Shown here one piece after another: positions 23,084-30,550 of a stretch of DNA of 35,046 nucleotides (its first letter is position 1; each line of letters begins with the position of its first letter). Source of the DNA: a virus; IMG/VR virus record IMGVR_UViG_3300036760_000301, positions 1 through 35,046 of that record, one strand, 5' to 3'. Below the pieces are notes generated by a model that did not search any database, had not been told where the DNA came from, and saw only the letters and a program-made list of their open reading frames with translations. The translations under genes and the position numbers were made by a program.

Positions 23084-23144
23084 AAAAATACTTCAAAAAT
23101 TAACGTCTAAAATTTGGACGTTAAATTTTAACGCCCTATCTTTG
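23084..23144 (+). promoter_or_regulatory. early promoter 1 with inverted-repeat operator
   Basis: TTTG (23113-23116), a 20-base spacer and TATCTTTG (23137-23144) form a textbook Bacteroidota promoter. TTAACGTC (23100-23107) and GACGTTAA (23117-23124) make an inverted repeat with a 9-base centre that covers the -33 element, so a bound protein would block or modulate transcription. A nearly identical element occurs at 26837-26897; 41 bases (23084-23124) match it exactly. Confidence 0.88.
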
Positions 23145-23175
23145 TAGTGTCATTTAACCCCAACCAAATAAGACA

Positions 23176-23679
23176 ATGAATACGACCCCCGCAGCCACCG
23201 CCCTCGCAGCCTACGCAGCCGCCTCCGCCGCCGCCTACGCCGCCTACGCCGCCGTCGCCCTCGCAGCCGCCTACGCAGCCGCCGACGCAGCCGACGCCGC
23301 CTACGCAGCCGCCTCCGCCGCCGCCGCCGCCTCCACCACCCTCGCATCCTACGCCGCCTCCGCCGCCGACGCCTCCGCCGCCGCCGACGCCTCCGCCGCC
23401 GCCGACGCCTACGCCGCCGCCACCGCCGCCGCCTCCACCACCCTCGCATCCTACGCCGCCTCCGCCGCCGACGCCTCCGCCGCCGCCGACGCCTCCGCCG
23501 CCGCCGACGCCCTCGCAGCCGCCACCCCAATCGGCGACGCTCTATCTGCATATAGAATCGCTATCGCCGTCGCCGATAACGAAACAAATGCGTTCGCTAG
23601 ATACCAAGGCTACGAGCGCGCGAGCAAAACTCTGAGAAAAACACTTGACGGAATAGTAATACAATCAAGCAACGAATAA
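23176..23679 (+). CDS. alanine-rich repeat protein
   Basis: A 167-residue protein, first in early operon 1. Residues 1-118 are almost only Ala with spaced Tyr, Ser, Asp and Thr, in short registers such as AAYAAASAAA and SAADASAAADA. This should form one or more long helices, like alanine-rich antifreeze-type or filamentous repeat proteins. The last 50 residues (IGDALSAYRIAIAVADNETNAFARYQGYERASKTL...) look globular and helical. An 81-bp block is exactly duplicated in the gene, so repeat number likely varies. GCC is used for nearly every Ala. Similar Ala-rich proteins occur in other phages without known function. The Arg-rich frame on the opposite strand is an artefact of this composition. Confidence 0.75.
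   Translation: MNTTPAATALAAYAAASAAAYAAYAAVALAAAYAAADAADAAYAAASAAAAASTTLASYAASAADASAAADASAAADAYAAATAAASTTLASYAASAADASAAADASAAADALAAATPIGDALSAYRIAIAVADNETNAFARYQGYERASKTLRKTLDGIVIQSSNE
23329..23409 (+). repeat. 81-bp exact repeat, copy 1 (in Ala-rich gene)
   Basis: Identical to 23431-23511, with starts 102 bases apart. Both encode STTLASYAASAAD-type helix, in frame (27 codons), and are themselves built from shorter GCC-rich units. Confidence 0.9.
23431..23511 (+). repeat. 81-bp exact repeat, copy 2 (in Ala-rich gene)
   Basis: Second copy of the block at 23329-23409. In-frame duplication without stop codons suggests expansion and contraction by slippage or recombination. Confidence 0.9.
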
Positions 23680-23727
23680 AGACAAAGACCTTTCTAATAT
23701 TCAAAAAAACTTAACCCACCCCAAATC

Positions 23728-24108
23728 ATGGCAAAACCCTTCACCCCCCCACAGTTCCCCGTAGCTGTCAAAGACCTAACGCGGACACAGATCGTGAGCT
23801 TTATCCTTCAGGGCTGTCCGATCAATATCCACACCAAACATCCGAGATTAGCGCCTCGCGATTGGAAGATCGACGAGGATAATCCCAACTATCCTAGCCC
23901 CAATACAGTGATGTCCGACCTCAAGGCACTCTGGGAAGAACGCTTCGCGAGCGACGACGAGGACGCGCTAAATCACATGGACGGCGGCGCCGATTGGCGC
24001 GAAGCCCGTAAATCGGGACGCTCGCCCCTCTTTCACTTTTGGCACGACTCGTCCGAACACATTATGCGTTTCGAAGCTCCCGCCCCCAACGACGACGACA
24101 ATGACTAG
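23728..24108 (+). CDS. unknown early protein
   Basis: A 126-residue protein with a helical start (VKDLTRTQIVSFILQGCPINIH) and an aromatic, acidic C-terminal half (DWREARKSGRSPLFHFWHDSSEHIM...PNDDDND). No family recognised. It overlaps the next gene by eight bases, so the two are co-translated. Acidic tails like this one are common in phage proteins that bind host nucleic-acid enzymes, but there is no direct evidence here. Confidence 0.6.
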   Translation: MAKPFTPPQFPVAVKDLTRTQIVSFILQGCPINIHTKHPRLAPRDWKIDEDNPNYPSPNTVMSDLKALWEERFASDDEDALNHMDGGADWREARKSGRSPLFHFWHDSSEHIMRFEAPAPNDDDND

Positions 24109-24748
24109 CGACGACCCCAAAGACCAAGCCCTCGAACTCCGCGAGGCGAAAGCGGAAGCCGAAAACCAAGAGCGCGAGCCCTATAAGGGCAAGCGCGAGC
24201 GGCAAGCGCCGTGTGGCTGTTACTACGCCCACTGGGAAGTCCACGACCGAGATTGCGATTTATTACCTAAACAAAATAACCAAAAAATGAACCCGCACAC
24301 CAACCCATCCAACTCCGACCGCCTGTTTAGAATAATACTAACACAACGGATCGCCGAGGCTTTGATAAAGATCGCGTACCGTCTCGATAAAGCATCGGAC
24401 GGGGCTTATGATCGCCTCGAAAAAAACCTGAATTTTCGCGATGGATATAACGGCTTAGACGTTATATCCGATAAAAATTTCGACGGCATTATTGACGCCG
24501 CGGAGGATAAGGCGCGGGAGTTCCTAAGAGCGCTAACCGTGGCCGTAAATGAGTCTTTTGAGGGCGGCCTTAAAGAAGCGAGCGAGCGCTCCCACAAAGT
24601 CAAGGCGGCCTCAATAAGAGGCCGCTTCATTCCCTTCGCAAGCGCCGCCGCCCTCAACACGGACCCTCGCAATGTCGCCGCCGGACTATTTCGTTTACAT
24701 CCCGTAATAGTACTAAAAGGAACTCACCCACCCCTAACCACAGCCTAA
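24101..24748 (+). CDS. unknown early protein with small Cys/His motif
   Basis: A 215-residue protein. The N-terminal 60 residues are highly charged and include CGCYYAHWEVHDRDCDL (about 38-54), whose spaced Cys and His could bind zinc. From about residue 63, where another ATG (24287-24290 region) could start a separate protein, follows a helical domain (SDRLFRIILTQRIAEALIKIAYRLDKASDGAY...). The last 40 residues look less convincing. It may be two genes fused or one two-domain protein. No function assigned. Confidence 0.5.
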   Translation: MTSDDPKDQALELREAKAEAENQEREPYKGKRERQAPCGCYYAHWEVHDRDCDLLPKQNNQKMNPHTNPSNSDRLFRIILTQRIAEALIKIAYRLDKASDGAYDRLEKNLNFRDGYNGLDVISDKNFDGIIDAAEDKAREFLRALTVAVNESFEGGLKEASERSHKVKAASIRGRFIPFASAAALNTDPRNVAAGLFRLHPVIVLKGTHPPLTTA

Positions 24749-24753
24749 TCGAA

Positions 24754-24858
24754 GTGGCGACCCTTCGCCGAGACGCGGCGATAGCTATGCTGTTCAAAGC
24801 CATGCGCGCCAACTGCACCGCCGATTTGGAGCGAACCCTGATCGAAGAATTTAATTAA
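24754..24858 (+). CDS. possible very small ORF
   Basis: A GTG start at 24754 would give 34 residues (VATLRRDAAIAMLFKAMRAN...), ending TAA at 24856-24858. The stretch between the neighbouring genes is only 138 bases, and the peptide has an amphipathic helical pattern. The frame is open further upstream with no better start. Weak support. Confidence 0.25.
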   Translation: MATLRRDAAIAMLFKAMRANCTADLERTLIEEFN

Positions 24859-24886
24859 TCCATTCAACATTTAAGAAACGCAAAAT

Positions 24887-25117
24887 ATGCAAACTAGTAT
24901 CATCCCCTTATCCCCGCCCGTAAACCTCGCCGACGCGAAAGTCGCCCGTAAGTTAGCCGCCGCGCCCGACAAGGATAAGCTTACCGCCGCTATCGCCGCC
25001 GTGTCTTTCATGATCGGCGAAATGAAGTCCTTTGAGGGCGAAGCTGTCAGCGTCCGAATCGACCGGTGGTTATGCGAGTGCCTAGTGCGGATGCAAGAGG
25101 AGGTCGACACGCTATGA
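24887..25117 (+). CDS. small early protein, unknown
   Basis: A 76-residue helical protein (MQTSIIPLSPPVNLADAKVARKL...). The start lies in the context ACGCAAAATATG, one of several genes here with CGCAAAA just before ATG in place of a Shine-Dalgarno. The stop overlaps the next start (ATGA). No family recognised. Confidence 0.6.
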   Translation: MQTSIIPLSPPVNLADAKVARKLAAAPDKDKLTAAIAAVSFMIGEMKSFEGEAVSVRIDRWLCECLVRMQEEVDTL

Positions 25118-25596
25118 TTAGATCAAGAGTAGAATACCTTGCGTTTGCGTGGGTCCATGCGAATGACTTGGCGCTGCGCTTGGAGCGCCATTACAATCAA
25201 TCAGACGACGCCGATAGGGATCATTTCCACGCCGCGTTCAAAAATGCGCGCGGCATCGCAAATAAAGCCTTAGAAGCGTTGGCGAGTTATTGCGACGGCG
25301 AACCCGACGTGCGGGAGCGGCAACCCACAAATAACCACACGTCGCCGCTTGTTGGCTTGCGCAAGGTGGAGGGGTTGCCTATCGACTACGCGGGCGAATG
25401 GCGGTTTAACGGAGACCGCGATGAATTGAAAACATTGTTCAATATTGCATATAAAGCAACGAGGCATATACGCAAAAACGACGCGTCCGACACTGTGATG
25501 TCTCATGCGATCCTTGCGGTTCGCGACGCGTGCGACGCGTGCCTTACGACGGCGGCTACGGGCAAAACGAAAGGGGGCGGCGATGAACTACACTAA
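25114..25596 (+). CDS. unknown early protein
   Basis: A 160-residue helical protein with HYNQSDDADRDHFHAAFKNARGIANKALEAL in the first half and a Lys/Gly-rich end. ATG 25114 overlaps the upstream stop (ATGA) and is preferred over the longer frame. Its stop overlaps the next gene by 14 bases. No function recognised. Confidence 0.6.
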   Translation: MIRSRVEYLAFAWVHANDLALRLERHYNQSDDADRDHFHAAFKNARGIANKALEALASYCDGEPDVRERQPTNNHTSPLVGLRKVEGLPIDYAGEWRFNGDRDELKTLFNIAYKATRHIRKNDASDTVMSHAILAVRDACDACLTTAATGKTKGGGDELH

Positions 25597-25801
25597 AATC
25601 GAATGGACGGAACGCACGTGGAACCCCACGAACCCCGATTGGGCGCGCGACCTACGCGACCAATGCGCCGCCGCCAACGTCCCATTCTTTTTTAAGCAAT
25701 GGGGCGGAACCAACAAAAAGAAAGCGGGTCGCCTGCTGGACAGGCGAATCCATAACGGCTATCCATTAATCCACAAATTAACCCAAAACCCAAATGGCTA
25801 A
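25583..25801 (+). CDS. internally deleted Gp37/Gp68 (DUF5131) family remnant
   Basis: This 72-residue protein joins the two ends of a much longer phage family. Residues 1-17 ([17 protein letters not shown]) match the family N-terminus 'TKIEWTE-TWNP', and residues 18-60 ([38 protein letters not shown]) match its C-terminal '[31 protein letters not shown]'. Normal members have roughly 200 or more residues between these, including a cysteine cluster typical of radical-SAM-like proteins; all of that is missing. The junction is in frame, so the deletion product can be translated. It may be a neutral remnant or a small protein kept for the C-terminal motif. Confidence 0.7.
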   Translation: [72 protein letters not shown]

Positions 25802-26366
25802 TCCCCAACCCCAACCCCAACCCAATACTCGGCCGCTTTACGATACGCCAATAATTGACGAAAGTGGCGCCCGAATCGTCGACTGGGCGAAATCGCCGGA
25901 CGTTCAGCGCGACCTGCGCCATCTTTGCGACGCGTGCGTTAAGGCGCATCGTGTAAATTCGCACGTCAAATTCGCGAAGACTTGGAGTGATCTCTCGCTT
26001 ATCGAAGAATCGACGGCGGAATCAATCGAAAAATACGCGTACGGCGTGGCAACCGAACTCTATAACGACCTTCTCGAACACGCAGATATACTCGCCAATC
26101 AAGACGACCCCAATAGGCGGCGTGAGCTTGACGGAGCAATGAACTCCGCTTTAGAGGAGCGGCTATCCAAGAGCGCGGTCAAGTTACTTTTGCCCGCCGT
26201 TTACGCCCTCGTGGGGACGTTCCTTCGCTGCCGCCTAGATAAGTACAGGGCGCTCGACCCCGCCGCCACTTTGCCCGCTAAAATCGACTTTACGTTCTTT
26301 CGAAGAGCGTCGCTCCAGCTAGATCTATTTGCCGCCATAGAAGCGGCTGCGGGGGGTACGGCGTAA
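25794..26366 (+). CDS. unknown early protein
   Basis: A 190-residue protein that starts within the last eight bases of the preceding gene. After a Pro/Gln-rich leader (MANPQPQPQPN) it is mostly helical with a few aromatic residues (DVQRDLRHLCDACVKAHRV..., LDKYRALDPAATLPAKIDFTFFRRASLQLDLF). No domain recognised. Its stop overlaps the next ATG by one base. Confidence 0.6.
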   Translation: MANPQPQPQPNTRPLYDTPIIDESGARIVDWAKSPDVQRDLRHLCDACVKAHRVNSHVKFAKTWSDLSLIEESTAESIEKYAYGVATELYNDLLEHADILANQDDPNRRRELDGAMNSALEERLSKSAVKLLLPAVYALVGTFLRCRLDKYRALDPAATLPAKIDFTFFRRASLQLDLFAAIEAAAGGTA

Positions 26367-26833
26367 TGACTCACGACGAAATAGGCGCAAGGCTTTCCTT
26401 AATTGAGGATCGCCTTGCGCGCGTGGAGGCGCAACTTACGCTCAATTCGAACGACCGCGCTATGAACGCCCGCGCTCCGCAAGTCCAGCAGCAAGACCCG
26501 CAAGCGCCGCGACCCGATCCCGACTGGATTAAATTCGTTGGCGACCGCGCATTTATCGAAAGTAATGGTAGCTATCCCGCCCATTGGGGCGCGCCTAGCC
26601 AACGCCAGATCGACGCGTTCTTTAAGGGGGGCGGTAATATTGAAGGTTTTTCGGCGATTCGGATTGCCGAGTTCTTCCCGATGAGCAAAATGAGCCGCGC
26701 GGTTGGCTTCGTTAAAGAGGGAAAGAAATGCACGCTCAGGCTCGTGCCGGCCGCCCCCGCATCCTCTTTGCGGTCCCCGCAAGCGGACGCGAGCGGATCG
26801 GATACGCATACGGTGGACGGGCTTACTTTTTAG
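26366..26833 (+). CDS. unknown early protein with N-terminal coiled coil
   Basis: The 155-residue protein begins with a short coiled coil (EIGARLSLIEDRLARVEAQL), a disordered Gln/Pro/Ala linker, and a domain of about 80 residues (PDWIKFVGDRAFIESNGSYPAHWGAPSQRQIDAFFKGGG...). It is the last gene of early operon 1, directly before promoter 2. No family recognised. Confidence 0.6.
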   Translation: MTHDEIGARLSLIEDRLARVEAQLTLNSNDRAMNARAPQVQQQDPQAPRPDPDWIKFVGDRAFIESNGSYPAHWGAPSQRQIDAFFKGGGNIEGFSAIRIAEFFPMSKMSRAVGFVKEGKKCTLRLVPAAPASSLRSPQADASGSDTHTVDGLTF

Positions 26834-26836
26834 CTT

Positions 26837-26897
26837 AAAAATACTTCAAAAATTAACGTCTAAAATTTGGACGTTAATTTTTAACGCCCTATCTTTA
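26837..26897 (+). promoter_or_regulatory. early promoter 2 with inverted-repeat operator
   Basis: TTTG (26866-26869), a 20-base spacer and TATCTTTA (26890-26897) repeat promoter 1, with the last base of the -7 box changed from G to A. The same inverted repeat TTAACGTC/GACGTTAA lies at 26853-26860 and 26870-26877. The weaker -7 box predicts lower basal activity than promoter 1 under the same control. Confidence 0.85.
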
Positions 26898-26946
26898 TAG
26901 CGTCAAATCCACTAACGCCCGCCTGAGCGGTATCAGGCACAAGACT

Positions 26947-27486
26947 ATGAGTATCCCTTATCCCCGCCCAGCAACTCTCGCGGAGCATGACGCAAACATT
27001 GGATACAGGCTCTCGCAACCCGCCGAATCGCATTGGTATAATGACGACTCGGTCGAGGTGAATACCCTCACGGTTCACTTCGTGGGCCAAGAGGTCGGAT
27101 TTCCTGAATCCTTAGACTTCCCCGTCGACGGGGTACTATTCGACAAACCCACCGAGGTTATCGCGTTCCTTACGGAAGAGGGCGTGCGATGTGGCGGACT
27201 TTTGGAGTCCTTTGAGTTCCACCGCGACGGCGTTACGCGATTCCGATGGGACGCGAACCGCGATGTATGGGCGGTGAACCCGGACAAGATTGAAGTCTTC
27301 TATATTGCCCGGTACAGGGCGATACAAGATAAGATGCGCGACGCCAACAAGAAGGCGCAAGAGGACTACGATAACGACCTTTATGAACTTGGACAGAGGC
27401 TCCAACGCCTCCAAGATAAAGCCGAAAAAGAGTGCGAGGACGCGCTCGAAGCCCTTAACGCAAGGTATCCCCAATTCGCAGACTGA
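26947..27486 (+). CDS. unknown first protein of early operon 2
   Basis: A 179-residue protein: a beta-rich first two thirds (GYRLSQPAESHWYNDDSVEVNTLTVHFVGQEVGFP, TRFRWDANRDVWAVNPDKIEVFYI) and a C-terminal coiled coil (AIQDKMRDANKKAQEDYDNDLYELGQRLQRLQDKAEKECEDALEAL). The shape is that of an oligomerising binding protein. It is the first gene after the operator-controlled promoter 2, a favoured place for regulators, but no DNA-binding motif is evident. Confidence 0.6.
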   Translation: MSIPYPRPATLAEHDANIGYRLSQPAESHWYNDDSVEVNTLTVHFVGQEVGFPESLDFPVDGVLFDKPTEVIAFLTEEGVRCGGLLESFEFHRDGVTRFRWDANRDVWAVNPDKIEVFYIARYRAIQDKMRDANKKAQEDYDNDLYELGQRLQRLQDKAEKECEDALEALNARYPQFAD

Positions 27487-27526
27487 TTCACCCGGGGCGC
27501 AAGCCCCCACTTTAACTTAACGCAAA

Positions 27527-28417
27527 ATGCATACACCAACAATTGACGTCGCCGCGCTTTATGCAATGGAGCAAAGATTCGTGGCGTCAAATAAGAACGT
27601 CGCGGGATGGACACAAGAGGAAATAGGCGACTATATGCGCGCTCTTAGCGACGCGCTGGGTATAGACAATAAGTTCGCGCCCTTTCTCGTATATCCCGCC
27701 GGCTTTGACAAGGCGACCGGTAAGGATAAATTAACTATCTACGCGTCGCGCTCTTGCGCCGACCAGCTTGCGGCAAGGCACAGGCTTTCGCAACAGATAA
27801 CGCGGCGGGAATATAACGCCGATATGTGTATCTACCTCGTGGAGGCGCGCGTAACCTTCCCGGATGGGCGAATGGTGGAGCGGTCGGGTACGAAATTCAT
27901 GGGCGCGACAGCGAAGGGGTCTTTTCCTACGGGCGAGAACGCCGCGAACTTTCTCTTAACGGCTGAGACTAAAGCCTTTCGGCGCGCAACGCTTGCCGCC
28001 TGTAACTGTAGCTTCTTGGACGAAACCGAGGTGGATACGCTAATTAAAATCCCCGAAGCTATACAGCCGAGACCGATCTCTATCGTAAGCGCCGCGCCCC
28101 CCGCGCCACCCCCCGCGCAACTCGCAAGCGCGGAGGACTTGGCGGCTATCAAGGCGAACGCCGCCGCTATCGACTCGAATCGCCTAAGCGATAAGAGCGC
28201 TAAGAATCTCGCGCACGTCGTTACGTCCATAGAGAAGGGTAATATTAAGACCGACTTAGACGCCAAATCCGCGCTGGCTTTTCTCGCCAAGGCGAAAGCC
28301 GAGGCGGAGGCTGAACCCGTATTGGCGACCGTCGTCGAACCCTCTCCGGTAAGCGCGAAGGAAGCGATGTTTCCCCCGCCCAACTCGCCCGCAGTCCTTG
28401 GCTATACACCCAAATAG
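27527..28417 (+). CDS. Rad52-like single-strand annealing protein
   Basis: The 296-residue protein resembles a widespread phage annealing family placed in the Rad52 superfamily. The signature segments are 'KLTIYASRSCADQLAARHRLS' (about 68-88) and 'TAETKAFRRATLAACNCSFLDETEVDTL' (about 146-173), the latter matching the usual 'ETKAKRR-TL--CGLG-LDETEV'. The C-terminal third is Ala/Pro-rich and probably flexible. It would pair homologous single strands made by the adjacent exonuclease. It precedes a PD-(D/E)XK exonuclease gene, the expected partner. The start shows the CGCAAAATG context. Confidence 0.6.
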   Translation: MHTPTIDVAALYAMEQRFVASNKNVAGWTQEEIGDYMRALSDALGIDNKFAPFLVYPAGFDKATGKDKLTIYASRSCADQLAARHRLSQQITRREYNADMCIYLVEARVTFPDGRMVERSGTKFMGATAKGSFPTGENAANFLLTAETKAFRRATLAACNCSFLDETEVDTLIKIPEAIQPRPISIVSAAPPAPPPAQLASAEDLAAIKANAAAIDSNRLSDKSAKNLAHVVTSIEKGNIKTDLDAKSALAFLAKAKAEAEAEPVLATVVEPSPVSAKEAMFPPPNSPAVLGYTPK

Positions 28418-28447
28418 CCACCCTCTTTTTATTTTCACCCGCCAATT

Positions 28448-29170
28448 ATGATACGCTTCGATCCCGGCCCCCATACTTACGCCAACACCGAGACGGGTCA
28501 GGTATACGCGTCCGTAACGACGTGGCTGGGCGAGACCTTCTTTACGCCCTTTGACGCGCTTGCCAATAGCGAGCGCGTCGCCGAGCGGGAGGGACGCGCC
28601 GCCGCCGAGATACGGGCGGAATGGGAAGCGAACGGCAAAGCCGCGGCGGACGTGGGAACGGCGATGGGTCTGGAGCTTCGCGACCGCTTGGAAGGATATT
28701 GGGAGACGGGCGAAGAGTCGTTCCTTGCGGATTTCCCCGACCTAATCGAACGCCTGCCGCCGCCAATTGAAGAGCCGCTATTCGAGTACATTGTTTGGAG
28801 CGACGACCTATCGCTGGCGGGGTCAATCGACTTGCTGGCGAACTACGGCGACCGTTATGTACTCGTCGATTTTAAGACAATAAACGACCCCATTTCGAGC
28901 GCGGACTTCAATCCCTATCAACGATATATGAAGCCGCCGTTGGGCTTCTTTAACGCCTCTAAGCGCAACCGATACGACCTCCAAGCGCAACTATACCGCC
29001 GTCTCCTAGGCGACGTGGGGGCGCCCGTGGAGTGCGCTATCTACTATGTAAACGTGAAATACTACAAACGCAAACAATTAATCGCCACCGACCGCCAACG
29101 CTGGATACCCTGCCGCGACGAGGATATGGCGGCGATAGCCTTAGAATATCGAAACCAACAATTAACGTAA
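28448..29170 (+). CDS. PD-(D/E)XK exonuclease (RecB/Cas4-like)
   Basis: The 240-residue protein has the nuclease core 'LAGSIDLLANYGDRYVLVDFKTI' (residues 123-145: D128 in SID, then D141 and K143 in VDFKT) and the following 'RYDLQAQLYRRLL' (Q179, Y183), which is the QxxxY motif of RecB/Cas4-like exonucleases. E113 in FEYIVW may complete the site. With the preceding annealing protein it forms a two-component recombination pair that resects and anneals DNA ends during replication. No Cas4-type iron-sulfur cysteines are present. Confidence 0.75.
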   Translation: MIRFDPGPHTYANTETGQVYASVTTWLGETFFTPFDALANSERVAEREGRAAAEIRAEWEANGKAAADVGTAMGLELRDRLEGYWETGEESFLADFPDLIERLPPPIEEPLFEYIVWSDDLSLAGSIDLLANYGDRYVLVDFKTINDPISSADFNPYQRYMKPPLGFFNASKRNRYDLQAQLYRRLLGDVGAPVECAIYYVNVKYYKRKQLIATDRQRWIPCRDEDMAAIALEYRNQQLT

Positions 29171-29171
29171 A

Positions 29172-29432
29172 ATGAACAATTATCCCTACGAAAATAGAGA
29201 GGCGCTATTAAGAACGCGCATCTTAGAGATGGAGGAGTTGAAAAACAATACCCCCGACGACGTGGACGCTATGAGTCATGTTGCTAGCAAAACCGGAATT
29301 AACTACAGCTTTATCGACTACCACTCGCGGATGGGTAGGATACGCAAATGGTGCGCGGAGGGGCGGGCTTTCGTATCCGAGTCGGAGGTGCGCGCTTTTT
29401 ATCAATCGTGGGTCGCTTCAAATAAAGCGTAA
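29172..29432 (+). CDS. small protein, possible helix-turn-helix regulator
   Basis: The 86-residue protein has residues 36-78 (AMSHVASKTGINYSFIDYHSRMGRIRKWCAEGRAFVSESEVRAF) that could form a helix-turn-helix of the excisionase/MerR kind: 'A--TG-----ID-----GRI----EGRA-VS-SEV'. The start context (ACGTAAAATG) matches its neighbours. It is the best candidate in the early region for the protein that binds the twin operators, but this is a weak inference. Confidence 0.5.
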   Translation: MNNYPYENREALLRTRILEMEELKNNTPDDVDAMSHVASKTGINYSFIDYHSRMGRIRKWCAEGRAFVSESEVRAFYQSWVASNKA

Positions 29433-29443
29433 GTTAAGGCAAT

Positions 29444-30550
29444 GTGGCGACAACTGACGATCTTGGCACCCCGATGCACGCGGAATTCAAGCCGCCGCGC
29501 TACCCACTCTATACTCCCGCCGAACAGCGCGAGCGTATTGATAGGCTCGCGAACTCTAGACCCCCTAAGCCCATGCTCGGCGACTTCATACTAGCGGGTA
29601 CGACCGCGCTATTGGTTGGCGAAGGCGGCACGGGCAAGACTTACTTCGCCCTGCAATTCGCCCTAAGTGTCATGTTTAGGGAGTATAGCTTTTGCGGGCA
29701 AGAGATCGGCGCTACGGGCGGGGTCTTCTATGTAGATTCGGATATGGGAGAGTGGGCGATGGCGAACAGGGTACGGGCGTTAATGAGGGAGCGGGGTTGG
29801 TTTCTTGACGACACAACGCACCTTCAATTCTGGTACGACGTGGAATCCATTGTGGAGGGCGAAGAGTTCGCCCCCGCAGTTATCGAGGAAAGACCCGCGC
29901 TCATTGTTATCGACAACCTGCGCGATTCGACCGCCGGCTTGGATATGGATAACAACTCGGACGCGGTGCGATTCTTTGCGTGGATAAGGGGCGTTCGCAA
30001 GCAAATCTCGGACGCGGTTACGGACGGATACCAACCCACGATCCTGCTCGTTCACCACGCCGCCAAGCATACAAACGGCAAGCTCCGATCAAACGACGTC
30101 CAGAGCGGGGCGGGGGCGATTACCAACGCGGTCGATTCCGTGTTTCACCTCTCAAAGAGCGAAATAGGCGACGGAATCCTCGTGATTCAGCGCACCAAGT
30201 CTAGGTTCGTCGCCGAGCAAGAGGGGGTATTGGTGGTAAAAATGTTGAGTAATTGTCAATTCGAGTACGTGAATCAAGCGCAAAGCGCGGCGTATCACCT
30301 TGGACGCGAGAAAGAGGATCGATCCCCTACGAGATTATCCTACCAGCAAACGTGCAAATCGGCTGTATCCATGTTCGAGGGCGGACAAACCCCGGCCTAT
30401 ATCCTCATGATCTTAAATCTATCCGCCGAACGGCTCGCTGAAATGCTCGAACGCCCCAGCGAAATCCACGCGCCCGCTAAAGCGTTACGCGAAAAATTAT
30501 TGAATATAACCCATGATCGCAAGCCCGATGCTTATGAAGCGCCTTTTTAA
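29444..30550 (+). CDS. RepA-like hexameric DNA helicase (AAA_25)
   Basis: A RecA-fold ATPase: Walker A GEGGTGKT (residues 59-66), 'GGVFYVDSD' after it, Walker B LIVIDN (153-158) and a late 'ILLVHHAAK' segment with the 'SGAGAITNAVDSVFHL' pattern of RepA-type helicases. It should unwind phage DNA at the fork. GTG 29444 is used as start; ATG 29474 is an alternative ten codons later. The gene overlaps the primase by 38 bases. Together they form a replication block typical of Bacteroidota phages. Confidence 0.8.
   Translation: MATTDDLGTPMHAEFKPPRYPLYTPAEQRERIDRLANSRPPKPMLGDFILAGTTALLVGEGGTGKTYFALQFALSVMFREYSFCGQEIGATGGVFYVDSDMGEWAMANRVRALMRERGWFLDDTTHLQFWYDVESIVEGEEFAPAVIEERPALIVIDNLRDSTAGLDMDNNSDAVRFFAWIRGVRKQISDAVTDGYQPTILLVHHAAKHTNGKLRSNDVQSGAGAITNAVDSVFHLSKSEIGDGILVIQRTKSRFVAEQEGVLVVKMLSNCQFEYVNQAQSAAYHLGREKEDRSPTRLSYQQTCKSAVSMFEGGQTPAYILMILNLSAERLAEMLERPSEIHAPAKALREKLLNITHDRKPDAYEAPF

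Noticed and set aside
23150-23551. Reverse-strand arginine-repeat protein
   Set aside because: It is the opposite-strand reading of GCC-rich alanine codons; nothing supports its expression.
23176-23679. Diversity-generating retroelement variable repeat
   Set aside because: The repeats are GCC slippage-type duplications in a helical protein and no reverse transcriptase gene exists.
25583-25801. Functional radical-SAM-like DUF5131 enzyme
   Set aside because: The cysteine cluster and core domain are absent; only both ends remain.
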